64,000 bases of DNA from Latrodectus hesperus (Eukaryota; Arthropoda; Arachnida; Araneae; Theridiidae): the NCBI GenBank assembly GCA_037975125.1, contig JAJQOW010000021.1, positions 396,501 through 460,500 of the forward strand, written 5' to 3'. The notes below the pieces were generated by a model, which saw only the letters and a list, made by a program, of their open reading frames with translations, had not been told where the DNA came from and did not search any database. Position numbers and translations under genes: made by a program. This document shows, piece by piece, positions 53,227 to 64,000 of the stretch. Position 1 is the first letter of the stretch, and every line of letters starts with the position of its first letter.

Positions 53227-54815
53227 AAACTGATCCAATTTTATTTATACACATAAGTTTTGTTTTAGTTTTAGTTTACAGTTTTATTAATCATAATATA
53301 TAAAATTCAGAATTTTGTAGTATACCACTTGTTACTTTTCAAATTGAAAACTTCGATAAAAATATTCAACAAATAATAAAGTTATTTTTTTAATTTTTAA
53401 ATTTAAATTTAACTTATAATATAAATCATAAATATAGTAAATAAGTATTATTCTTGTTTTAAATGTAAACATTCACATATGAGGACAACAAATTATCCCA
53501 GTTCTTCAAAAATTTAAGTCCTGTCGTTGTTATATTTCACATAATTTCGAAACTCGTTCCAATAACGAAGTCTACACCTGAACTGGTAAGATTTTTACGC
53601 CACTCTAATTGAAGAAGATTAAGCCCTGATACTAGAATTTAGTAATAATAGTTAAAATACTTCAAAGTTACGTTGTATTGCAAATAAGATGGGTTTTTTT
53701 TTTTCAGAATGTAAATGTGATCCGTGATCTATTAGAATTTCTTAGGGTAATAAAAGTAAAAAATTCTTTCTCACGATTTTTTTTAATGCAAATGATATTT
53801 TTAACTTAGAATATAAAATATTCGTTTTAAATTTATCGAAAAAATAATTTGAGAAGAGGCATTTATGAGGCTCCAGGTGATTCGCAGGTCGATAAAAGAA
53901 GCACAGAAACATAGGGACCGTCCACGGAAAGAAAAGCATGAGCTGATACAAATAATAACAAAGTTGAATTGATAGCCGACGGTGAAATAAACAAGAGTAA
54001 GCCAATAGTCAAAACAGGAGAAAGTAGTCGATATTTTATTGCGCATGTTTATCTTGACTGTCTTAGGTTTTTCATGGGAAATGCGATGAAAGTTTTTGCA
54101 CCAACCAGGAGCCAGAAACCGAAGCTGCTGACGAGTTTGGGAAAAACTGATGCTGGGAACAAATGTTTAAGACATTTGGGAAAACAATTCGATAGGACGG
54201 AAACAATTTTATAAAACTCCTCCTCCACCCCTGGGGCACTTTCCGGCAAGTGAAAGAATGCAACAAGTTTTACGTAACACGTCAACCCCGACTACCCCTT
54301 AGTTCCACCCCCTATATACAGTAAGACTTCTTTCGTCTTATTGACCAGAAAGCGGAGAGACGAAAATGAATGAATAAATAGGGATTTCATCCGCGGCGAA
54401 GTTCGTCTCCTTCGCACTCAGTTGTTATGGCAACGGTTGTTATGGTAACCCTCACTCCGAGAAATATAAATGTGTCAAGATGCACTAGCGGGCAAACAAA
54501 ATGACCTGCGACTTATGTTTTCTATGTGCGAGCGACTTGCGAAGGTTGGTTTTTTTTTTTTTATTTCCCTACCATTCCAATTTTTTTTCTTTCCTGACGA
54601 AAATGTCTCGGAAAGTGTCACTTTGTGGATGGAATGTCCCGTTAGAATCTTTAGAAAAGGGATTTTTTGTAGAATAAAAATATCCGGAACGAAAAAAAGA
54701 TGGGATTGTATTTCAAATCTTTTTTAAAAAAAAAAAAAAAACATTGTTTCTCAAAAATAACAAAAAATTCTCCAAAACAAGGAAATTGTCCTCCTCACAT
54801 TTAACTTGAATTGTT

Positions 54816-54818
<3 letters not shown>
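53227..54818. other. Non-genic DNA with a mixed-composition patch at 53.9-54.45 kb
   Basis: The patch at about 53940-54470 stands out from AT-rich flanks and matches no other sequence in the window. Open frames exist on both strands there (81 codons plus at 53969, 78 codons minus at 54049), but none shows a known domain. It could be regulatory DNA, an exon of an unrecognised gene or a single-copy transposon remnant. Confidence 0.4.
54424..54449. promoter_or_regulatory. Tandem X-box-like motifs
   Basis: GTTATGGCAAC (54424-54434) and GTTATGGTAAC (54439-54449) each resemble RFX X-boxes (GTNRCC-RGYAAC type) and are spaced 15 bases start to start. The decamer TTGTTATGG repeats exactly. No gene start is recognised nearby. 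Confidence 0.3.

Positions 54819-54910
<92 letters not shown>
54819..54910. repeat. (TA)n microsatellite
   Basis: This is a pure TA run of about 46 units. Confidence 0.97.
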
Positions 54911-54913
<3 letters not shown>

Positions 54914-55764
54914 CATGTCTATATATTAATATTTTAGATATTTTCATTTTTACCCGTTTTGTTCATAAAAGTAATGTGCTTATAATAAGTTATTACTGCA
55001 TACAGCGCCATCTATTAATAAACATCAAAATACATTTGGAAATAGCTTCCTTCTGTAAGAAACATTTCGGCTGGTGTTATTTGATTTATTATAATTGAGA
55101 ATGCGATGCATTATAGATTTTTTAATTTTATTATTTTCATAATTATAATTATATTTAAGTTTTTACATACTATAAAATATTTTTCATACAAGTTTTATAT
55201 TCAAATATAGAAATCAATGATATGGGAAGTATTACATTAAATCTTTCCTGTTAAACAGTATTTTTAATAATAAAAAGTAGTAAAGTAATTTAAATAATAA
55301 AAAATAGACTGTATTTTTTTACAGATTGCAAATCTCATGAATATATTTAAATATTAAGTTTCATTTTAAGTGATTTAGTAGAGTACACATTTTATGAAAG
55401 AATAATATAATTTTGTAGTATTAGCATTATTTCTTTATCCTTTTTTTGATATTCTTTCAACATTGACTTGTATATGAAACGTATCTGGTGAACGGTATTA
55501 AATGGTAATATATGCTTTGGGAGAGAAAAATACGAACTCTTTTATACGATATAATCAATGTTTACTTAAAATGTTAAATGAATATTGTTTATTTATTAAT
55601 AATTTATTTATGATAAGCTAGGAAATCTAATGCAATTTTTAACGCCACCTATTGGCTGTTAAAGTTGAGTATAACTGTGTTATGAGAAAACAAATTGTGT
55701 CTAAATAAATAAAAGCACAATATACGTATACAAAAAAAAACCTCAAATAAGTACTATTTGGCCT
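54911..55764. other. AT-rich non-genic DNA
   Basis: No feature is recognised. Confidence 0.6.
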
Positions 55765-55995
55765 TACCCTGACGTAGTGATAAGACAATTTTCTTCCGAG
55801 CGAAAGATCACTGATTCGACCCCAATCATTGTGGATCAGCGGATGATGAATATTGAGCTCCTGACTTCTCCAAACTCATCTGTTCGTGAGAGTGCATGGG
55901 AGTTTTCAGGTTTCTTTTCTTGTGACATGTGAGATTCACTAAGCACGAAAATGTATTTCCGGAAGACAGTTCTTTAATGAGTGCTAAATATTATT
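55765..55995 (+). repeat. SINE family E copy
   Basis: A tRNA-like head holds an A box near TGACGTAGTGATAAG and a B box TGATTCGACCCC at 55832-55843. The family core GGGAGTTTTCAGGTTTCTTT then TCTTGTGACATGTGA follows. No clear target duplication was found, and the copy is old. Confidence 0.6.
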
Positions 55996-56090
55996 TTTAT
56001 CATCTTAAAGCTTTTAGTCTACTCTACATGTGTTGTTAAAATATAAGTATTGTGGTCAAATGACAGGACAAACATTTTTCTGAACAAAAC

Positions 56091-56402
56091 GCTGCTGTTA
56101 CTGTTGTTGCACCAACAAGCTTCCCTGTACCTAAAACTGAGTTGGGCTCTACCAGTTAGACAGAAGCAGCCTGTAGAATCTTTATCAATTTGAAATAAAG
56201 ACCAAGCAGAAGATCCCCAATACTTGGCCTGCCTCCCCTAGAAGCATCATTTCACTGGGAAGACATTGCCACCACGCCCAGTTTTAACGTGCCTCAGTCA
56301 CCCTCAGCGAACACGACAGATCTTCGCTCGCCCCGGGATTCAAACTCACTACCTTCCGATAGTAAGAACGACGTTCTAACCAACAAGGCTACCGCAGCCT
56401 CA
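56091..56402 (-). mobile_element. SINE family C, copy 2
   Basis: On the minus strand a tRNA-like head (GGTAGCCTTGTTGGTTAGAA, A box; GAGTTTGAATCCCGG, B box) leads through CGAAGATCTGTCGTGTTCGC and GGGGATCTTCTGCTTGGTC to a CAACAACAGTAACAGCAGC tail. This is the best-preserved family C copy in the window. Confidence 0.82.
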
Positions 56403-56600
56403 ATAAAATAGTACTACCAGCTCGATTCCACCAACAGCTGATCAATGGGAGATGGACGTTACGCGCTTCTGCATTCTGTATGTAAGTTCACAGAGGTGGG
56501 TACTTGAGAGTTTTCTGAGTTTCTTGCCTTGCAAGACAGGAATACGGTAATTTTCATTAAAAAAATATTTACAATTACCTTATACTAAAAAGTTATCAAG
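56403..56600 (+). repeat. Truncated SINE family E copy
   Basis: A B-box-like CTCGATTCCACC near 56421 and the diverged family core GAGAGTTTTCTGAGTTTCTTG with CCTTGCAAGACAGG at 56515-56540 are present. It abuts the head of the family C SINE. Confidence 0.5.
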
Positions 56601-57849
56601 TGTTAAAATGCACTCCGATAACATTGATTGTCATAAGAATCATCAGGTTGGGAATATTATTCACACCAAGAATATTTCTCGATTTTACGATCGGTTTTCG
56701 GATGATGAAAGATGGTTAAGAAGAAAAAAAAGGAGAAACGCGTTATTTTTCAACCATAATGAAATGTTTCCTCGATAAAAGAATCGATAAGAAGAAACAA
56801 ATGACGGGCATTGTTATTCATCGGCCATTACATTCCAGTCTTCCAGGAATAATAATTGGCAACTAAAAGGCTGCCGTTATGAAGGAGGCACGATAACTTG
56901 TTATTAGCTCCATCTTCCCAACATAGCATGGGGGTGTTTGTGAATACGAGTCCATAAAAGTCACGGTCATGGTTGTTTTATGAGGAACGCAAGACTTCAT
57001 TAAAGAAACCCCTATCTTATTTCGTTGTACTGCCGGAAAAAAAACATTTATTTCTATTTATTTTTTTCACCAAAAATAAGTGATTTATATCTTTTTCTAT
57101 AGTATTGTGAAGCACATATTACAGCTGCATACTGAGAATAAAATAAGAGCTGGTAGTTATAAATCAAACTAACTACTTTGAAGATTCATAATTTCTATGT
57201 GCATATAATTAAAAATATGTGGAAAAAATATTTTTGTATAAATATATTCAGGATGTATTAATATTTATACCTCGATAATTGGGTGGAAAAATTAAAAATT
57301 AAAATATATAACGCAACTAATTTTAATATTCTATACATTTTTAATCAACTGTCAGTTTGGATACTTTTCCTAGAATTTTAGTTTGTAGGTTACTTTTCAA
57401 TCACAAATTTTCATAGTGCCACATTTTATACATTGAAATTCTTGTAAGGGAAACTAGTTATTTATAGATGGTGGTTATCTATTTATAAATTAAATTATTA
57501 TTATAATATTAATAAATTTTCACAATTTTTTTAATAAAAACAATCAAATTTGTATTAAAAGTTTAAAAAAAAATATGTAGCCATATTTTTTTAAATAAAT
57601 CTTCAAAACTTCACACACAGTTTTTTTATTGAAATAACAGCATTTCTTTCACTGATATCTTACTATACGTACCTGGATATTTTTTGACACAATTAAGCGT
57701 TCGTTTAAATAAGCACCTGATGTGATTATTGGAGTTATAAAAGCAATAATGCATTACAAAAGAAGTTTTCAGTAACTAAGTTATTAGAAATCTGTTTTCG
57801 GCATCATTGCTGTGAAGATAATTATAAAATTTTATATAAGTAAAACCAA
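56601..57849. other. Non-genic DNA with a unique mixed-composition block
   Basis: From about 56640 to 57030 the composition is less AT-rich and no repeat match is seen within the window. The rest is AT-rich. There is no coding signal on either strand. The block may be regulatory, on composition alone. Confidence 0.4.
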
Positions 57850-57985
<136 letters not shown>

Positions 57986-58724
57986 GTTTACCTCTACAAT
58001 TATTTAAATATAATATTTATAATAATTATAAAGGGAAAGAGAAAGACACTTCAGCAGCAATTGAAAATTTGTCTATTTTTCTTTGTACTTCAATCTTTTC
58101 TCCTCAGTTACTTTTATCTGAAATTTTTATCATAACATGATATTGAAATCGCATAATCCTAACTGATGGATATTACAACCTGAAAGATTTTCCACTTCAA
58201 TTAAAAACTCCTACTCCATTAGCTAAAACGAAAGTCTTACTCGAAGCTTTTCGATATCGTTAACGAGGAATTAAAAGAACGGAGCGAAGAGAGAATTTAC
58301 TATTTTGGAACGAAATTAATTGCACAGGACACAATCGAGGCGAGTGAAAATTTAAATCCTCTAAAGTGCTTGATTTATAGATTCAGAATTTTTTTCCTCC
58401 TCTTCGAATGATTTAGCCATAAAAAGTGAAAAATAAACAAATAGGGACGTTTTGATGGCACTAATAATAGTAAAAGTCTAAGAAAAAGTAAATTAATCTT
58501 CAGAAATGGATCTCAAGCGTTTTGCGTTAGCGATTTCGTACATTAAATTAATGAAATGGGTGAAAGATGTGATCTTTATTCTAAATTTTTAACGTTTTTC
58601 CCCCAACATTTTTTATGTTGCAATAATAATTTTTGACGTAATAAGATTTCAATTTTAAATCTTCATTTCGTATTACAGTCTGTATTCAATTTTTTAAAAA
58701 TTGTATACCAAAAAATGAGCAATT

Positions 58725-58730
<6 letters not shown>
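57986..58730. other. AT-rich non-genic DNA
   Basis: No gene or classified repeat is seen. Confidence 0.55.

Positions 58731-58796
<66 letters not shown>
58731..58796. repeat. (TA)n microsatellite
   Basis: A pure TA run borders a tRNA-like repeat. Confidence 0.97.
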
Positions 58797-58798
<2 letters not shown>

Positions 58799-58966
58799 GG
58801 GTAGCGTAGTAATGCTGCATTGCGCCGCCAACCCAAAGCTTTGAGGCTCGATACTGAATCTGGGCAAGTGTGATTCAGTTTCATCCTTTCATCATTATAT
58901 GGGTTGATTGCAAATCATTTTTGGGAGCTAAAAACTTAGAGTTTTGCGTTATACTGTACACTTAAC

Positions 58967-58970
<4 letters not shown>
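58797..58970 (+). repeat. tRNA-like SINE fragment between two TA tracts
   Basis: The start CCGGGTAGCGTAGTAATGCT resembles a tRNA 5' end with an A box, and GAGGCTCGATACTGAATC resembles a B box 45 bases later. (TA)n runs of about 60 and 50 bases lie directly on both sides. Confidence 0.6.

Positions 58971-59020
<50 letters not shown>
58971..59020. repeat. (TA)n microsatellite
   Basis: This TA run may be the right half of the tract at 58731-58796, split by the SINE. Confidence 0.97.
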
Positions 59021-59021
<1 letters not shown>

Positions 59022-60969
59022 GAAAAGTTGAAATATTGCGTGTAATACTCCATTTGAATGAAGAAGACAAAAACACAAAGTAAGTAAAAGTTTAACCTTT
59101 CTCACTCTCTGTTAAAGCAACTAAAAATAGAAATTATTTCGTTCTGTACATTAAATTGAATCTCAATTTCATTAGTACTTTTGATGTTCTTCCTATAATG
59201 TTCGCTTTTTTAAATGAGACTTCAAGTGTAAAAATTTAGAGTATATTTTTATTTCAGATGATTATTGAAAATCATAAATGTATATATTAACCTGTAGTTA
59301 ATATAAGCTTTAGCTTTCATTGTTTCCCCATCGAGAATTTTTGAGAGCTCATATACACAGCAAAATTATGGCCAGAAACACTGATTCGGACTATAAATTC
59401 GTTGATAGATATATTTTTGAATGATTAAATATTCGTGGATAAACTATAAATTAGTCACTTAATTGGAATAATAATTTGTATCTCTTGGTTCTTTAATTAA
59501 CTGATGGTTAATTCCATCAACTAATTTGCAGCTCATTTGATTGCATTGATTGATTGATTCTCGTTATAGTACGAAACATATAAAAACACTACAATATTTT
59601 AAGTATTTTAATTGCTGTTATTGCTTCTGTCATGTTCTTATGGTTCGTTTTAAGTAAATACTTTACTGGTAATGTGGAGATTATTTAAAAAATTTGCAGA
59701 TTACTAAGAAATTTGATGAATAATTAAATCTTGGCACTTTAACTAATCATTCTCGTCAATGCTCATAATACCTAGACAATCAATAAAATAACTAATTTTT
59801 AACATTAGTGATTATGTATATGTATAGATATTTATATTGCATACATATATGCGGATAAAATAAACAAATGATATAAACAGATAATTGGAATTAGTAAACA
59901 ATAATTGCGGAAAATTCATGACATAAAATTAAGAAAAATCATGTAAGTGACAATGAAATGCATTTGTAAATTATTGCTGGATTAATTTTTGGGACAACTT
60001 TTATTTAATTATCACAATTGAACTGGTAAGAAAAAAAATATGAAAAAGAAGAAATACTGTAAGGCGCAAACATGACAGGGAAGAAAGGGAAAAAACCATA
60101 ATAAAAAAGAGAACAAATGTTGATAACCACTCATTTATAATAATCATATCATAAAATTTATCAAGCAATAGCTCATGACATTCTGCCTGTCAAATAGCAT
60201 TAAATTTCAAATAGCTTTTAATATAAGAAAGTTTATTATTTGAAAATGTGTGACATTATCTTCTGGGAATAGGAAAAGTTTTAAAATTCATATAATTGCT
60301 TATCAACATTATGTAATATTAATTCTTTTTTCCCTAAAGAATTTTAATTTAATCACCATAACTATTTTCTTCTCAAAAGATATTATCCTTTTATTATCTT
60401 TTTAAAATATGCAACATTTGAATTTAAATGTTTGAGGAGTTTTTAAACAGACAGTGCAGGTGGACGAAGCAGTAGATTTTTTAAACTTCGTTCTGCTCTT
60501 ACTTTAAACTTACAAAAGTTGAATTGCAGCACCCCTAACATTTGCTATTAGGTATTAATGTTGGCATATTCTACATATTAATAATAATAATATCGGTATA
60601 TACTGATATTATAAGTTAATAGATTTTTAAAATATCGTTGATTTTTATCTCATTAAAGCTTTAAATTGTTAAACTGAAGCACCTCTAAAATTCGTCAATG
60701 AGTGAGGAAGTTGGTATATATACCAATAAAATTTCGCTATATACAATAAAATAATAATGTTGTATTATTGTAATTAATATATACAATAAAATAATAATGT
60801 AGTTCGCTATATACAATAAAATAATATATTCTTAAATATCATCTTATTCATATATTCTTAAAAATAAACAAAAATTGAAATTAAATCATTTCTGAAAATC
60901 ATCAAAAGCTATGAAAAGTGAGGATATATCATAATAAAATTTCCAAACAATTATTTTAATAAATTAATT
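59021..60969. other. AT-rich non-genic DNA with small direct repeats
   Basis: Three copies of TATACAATAAAATAATA lie at about 60739, 60779 and 60809, two of them preceded by TTCGCTA. GCAGCACCCCTAACATT near 60527 and GAAGCACCTCTAAAATT near 60676 suggest a second, older duplication. No gene is seen. Confidence 0.5.
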
Positions 60970-61306
60970 TGTTGTTGTTGTATAATGCCCGGCTGCTATG
61001 AATTTCACGTTTTAGCACCAGAAGGGGTGGAAGTAATGGCAACTTGTACAATGAGAATCCCAGTGGGTGTGTCATCGTAGCTCCGAAAGTAGGTTTTCAT
61101 AATTTAGATGCATGTGGCAAGCGGAAGAATCCCAGACTTGTCCTGCTACCCCCCGATGTATCATTTCACACGGAAGGCATTGCGACCAAGACACATTTAA
61201 CTTGCCCTCCACTAACGAATACAATGAATCTTTAGTTGGGTCGGGTTTCCAACAGACACCTTCCGATAACTAGAACGAACCCCTAACCAACTAGGCCACC
61301 GAAGAT
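60970..61306 (-). mobile_element. SINE family C, copy 3
   Basis: On the minus strand the head CGGTGGCCTAGTTGGTTAGG and a decayed B box lead to a body sharing AATGCCTTCCGTGTGAAATG with other family C copies and a (CAA)n tail at 60971-60980 (plus strand GTTGTTGTTG). The 63-codon plus-strand frame inside is not a gene. Confidence 0.75.
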
Positions 61307-61360
61307 TACTAAATGCATATATATTAACTGAGTTTTAGACACACTTATTTGTATATTTAA

Positions 61361-62304
61361 CCCCTTAACTGTGCCATATATTTCAGAAAAATGGACCAAA
61401 AATGGAAAATTGTTTTGACTGTTCAATTTTATTTTTTATATTATTATAAGAGTTAGAAAATGCTTTTTTATTCCAAAAATAAAGTTTTAAATACAATAAC
61501 TACTATATTTATAATTTTTACATACACATAAAACATTGATTACACGTACATGTTATTCGTATTGAGCAAATTAAACGAAATTTTGAAGCTAAATATATTT
61601 GGTTTAAACTAGTGTTATATATAAAAACACAACAATATGATTTTCAATACATAAATTTTACAAATATTTTACAGTATGGTATATCCCAAAACAAGGTACT
61701 GTTCAAAAGCCTATATATTGCACTTTTTACAATAAACTCTTGTCTCATGCCTTATTCTCTTCCCTTGTTCATCGGTTTTACGACAGCATATAAAACACTG
61801 CCTGGTTGGAGAAGATTGTTTCCTCCATCGATGGGATGCGTTCTGGAAAGTGTCGACCTGTGAGGCGCACTAAGCTTACACTAGGACGCAAATGCCCAGG
61901 TAGTTGAACATTTGGTTTATTTAGTTCAACAATTGATTTTTTGAAGTTCATATCTTTCGCACCTCCTGCTGAAGTATGCAAAATAAAGAAGTTATTTATA
62001 TAACGCCTGGTGTAGGAGATGGAAAATTTCTTCTAGTAATATTTTTTACCTCCTTTCTAGCAATCGGAAAGTCTGTAAGATGTTGATCAACTTTAACATC
62101 ACCTCCCATAGTGTTGTTGTAGTCATGGACTACCTTCAGAACCAAAGTTGGAATTGGTAAAAAACAAGGACCACTTGTGTCATTCATTAGTAAAATAGGG
62201 AATTAAGTATCCTAAAGTAGAATCGAACTCAGCTCAGACTTCCCAAAATAGAAACGATAATTTTTTTTCTGCCCGAACTAAATTCGGGCGACACTGGCAA
62301 GGGG
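61361..62304 (-). mobile_element. piggyBac element, internally deleted
   Basis: TTAA lies exactly at both borders (61357-61360 and 62305-62308), the piggyBac target duplication. The ends read CCCCTTAACTGTGCC and, on the other strand, CCCCTTGCCAGTGTCGCC, so the terminal repeats match for the first 6 bases and then partly. A subterminal hairpin GCCCGAATTTAGTTCGGGC lies at the right end. At 944 bp it is far shorter than a full piggyBac (about 2.5 kb), and only the transposase C-terminal region remains. Confidence 0.88.
61658..62190 (-). pseudogene. C-terminal fossil of a piggyBac transposase
   Basis: Across frames the minus strand reads VVHDYNNTMGG (the conserved D-N-x-MGG region), then KKYYKKFPISYTRRYINNFF and ILHTSAGG, then RLTGRHFPERIPSMEE, and finally a Cys-rich tail PTRQCFICCRK with RVYCKKCNIG, CFGIYH and a stop at 61658. 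RLTGRHFP and the closing Cys-rich zinc-binding tail are hallmarks of piggyBac transposases. Frameshifts and an in-frame TGA just before TVPCFGIYH inactivate it. The catalytic N-terminal two thirds is absent. Confidence 0.88.
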
Positions 62305-62414
62305 TTAATAGTGTACTTAATGATTTAATAATGATAATAATTTGAAACGCTTTAATATTACAATACTTTTTAGTGCAATATTTAACATGAAAAGCAATAT
62401 ATTTATAAAAATTG

Positions 62415-62606
62415 AGACCCCTACACTTAGACTGCCACGCCTAGAGGTATCATTTCTCATCGAAGACATTGCAACCAAGACATATTTAATGTACTCCAGT
62501 TAACATTAGCAAACACGATATATCTTTGATTAGATTGGGATTAGAACTCACTATCTTCCGGTAATGAGAATTAACACCACAAACCAATCAGGCCACCGTG
62601 ACCTCC
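62415..62606 (-). mobile_element. SINE family C, 3'-truncated copy
   Basis: The minus strand has the head GGTGGCCTGATTGGTTTGTG, the B-box position GAGTTCTAATCCC, and body text AATGTCTTCGATGAGAAATG. It stops before the (CAA)n tail. Confidence 0.7.
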
Positions 62607-64000
62607 TAAAAACTAATTTACAGTAAGAAAAAAAAATTAACGCAATCTTAAAATTACATTTTTTTAATCATAAAGCGGTTTATTATAAAAAAACGGCTTA
62701 TAAAAATTATAAAAGTAATTTTTTTATTGTACCTGCTTCAAAAATTATTTTGACACTATTTTTGGCTAAGTCGACCATTCTCTCTCTTAAAGGTCTTATA
62801 ACAACTATCTGATTCCCCCCCCCAAAAAAGGAAAGAAATGCAATGTATTGGAAATGGTAGGAAAACAGTCGAAAGACACTACATCATAAACTTATTTATT
62901 TACGTCGGATTATTATGTTCTTTTTCTTGAACCAGAGCTGACAAAAGACATCGTTCCTCCTCGTTTGACAGCACCTGGGATGCTGATAGACCCACAAAAC
63001 GGACACTGTCCAAAGGGCATTATTTTCTTTTCCGATTTTGAAGAACTGTTTTGAGACTAATATCTCTGCGACATTCGCTCTCTTCTTTTATATCTCGGAA
63101 TCCTTTCCGGACAAAGGGAGGCAACGAACGAGATAAGACTGGACGAGAGAGAATTTCTTATTATTTTATCTCCTGCTCTGATGCAAGGTTTCTTTCTAAA
63201 TGGTTTGTGAGTAAATAAGCCCAACCAATCGCAAATCCTCAGTAAAGATCAAACAACTTCAAATTTTTGGATTAATACATTACGATGAATGTGCTAACAA
63301 GAGAATATTCTGTTTAATAATAGTATGAAAATGTGTAATTATAAAATAAATTACATATTTATTGGCAAACTTAAATAAATAAATTTGAAATAAAAAGAAT
63401 TCACAAGAATAGATGCAAACAAGTAAATTATTCTGTGTTATTCAAGAGAAATATACTCAAACAAGGAAACAAAGAAATTATAATGAGAATGGTAATAAGA
63501 GGATATTCTACTTAATAATAGTATCAAAATGTGTAATTATAAAATAAACTACTTACATACTTATTGGCAAACTTCAATAAATAAATTTAAAATAAAAATG
63601 ATTCAGAAGAACAGATTCAAGCAAGCAAATTATGAAAAAATATATATATTTATGATACTCAATAACGTAATCTTAATTTTTCTCCTAATATTTATCATCT
63701 AAACATTTACTTTAATAAACACATTAATATTATTTTAACCACAACGTACATAACTTAATTATGTGCAGTGAATTTTATCTTCGATCATTAATGAGATCTT
63801 AAATTGAACAATTTTATATTGTATTGCTTATATTATATGTGTTTTTGATAGATTAAACACTGGTGTATATTTAAGGAATAAATTTATCTTTTATAATAAA
63901 TATTCATCAGAAAATCTAAATGAACAATTAATTTCTCATATATATAAAAATAGAATACTACTCTCTCATTAGCGAATGCTATAAATAGAAATCATACATG
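62607..64000. other. Non-genic DNA with a local duplication
   Basis: A unique less AT-rich block lies at about 62930-63200, with no coding signal. From 63299 to 63640 two segments of about 135 bases, 198 bases apart, share ATGTGTAATTATAAAATAAA and TTATTGGCAAACTT. No gene is visible to the window end. Confidence 0.5.
63299..63640 (+). repeat. Imperfect direct duplication, period 198
   Basis: The first copy starts AAGAGAATATTCTGTTTAAT near 63298 and the second AAGAGGATATTCTACTTAAT near 63497. Both continue AATAGTAT, then the shared segments ATGTGTAATTATAAAATAAA and TTATTGGCAAACTT, with small indels. Confidence 0.75.

Noticed and set aside
53969..54285. Overlapping 78-81 codon frames on both strands
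   Set aside because: No domain or codon bias. The mirror-image frames reflect composition only.

Overview
This is a eukaryotic nuclear window, very rich in A+T, with long (TA)n microsatellites, many cut-and-paste DNA transposons and tRNA-derived SINEs, and one clear host gene. The gene is arthropod-type. The repeat mix (Tc1-like, DD41D mariner-like, piggyBac, (CAA)n-tailed SINEs) together with the repeat at about 38.4-38.7 kb fits a chelicerate, most probably an orb-weaving spider. The organism assignment is inference.

The host gene lies at 7.6-8.46 kb on the minus strand. It is a complete single-exon coding region for a 286-residue bHLH factor of the dimmed/MIST1 (BHLHA15) family, a regulator of secretory-cell identity. 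A strong splice acceptor sits 3 bases before its ATG, so at least one upstream, probably untranslated, exon must lie at higher coordinates. The AT-rich DNA from 8.5 kb to about 13 kb, including a GC-richer block at 12.47-12.98 kb, is the natural place to look for that exon, the promoter and enhancers. I found no second host gene.

From 13.9 to 20.3 kb is a transposon cluster: a DD41D transposase fragment, a degraded Tc1 element (16125-17628), a structurally intact DD41D element with an open 361-367 codon transposase (17965-19265), and a 770-bp foldback element that keeps only the two ends of a transposase gene. Direct repeats of about 0.5 kb lie on either side (15.07 and 22.57 kb).

From 24.6 to 38.7 kb the window holds tRNA-like SINEs, a second degraded Tc1 element (29748-31148), a 496-bp MITE, a large (TA)n tract block, and a third Tc1-like pseudogene split by a SINE that has its own target duplication.

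The most unusual structure is at 45.27-47.18 kb: seven tandem copies of a 273/274-bp unit. Each copy reads as the decayed N-terminal DNA-binding region of a Tc1-like transposase, so a satellite-like array has arisen from transposase coding DNA.

The right third (49-64 kb) holds more SINEs, several with clear target duplications, a 24-bp-arm hairpin, an 894-bp terminal-inverted-repeat element flanked by TA, and an internally deleted piggyBac element with TTAA duplications (61361-62304) that retains the conserved C-terminal transposase motifs.
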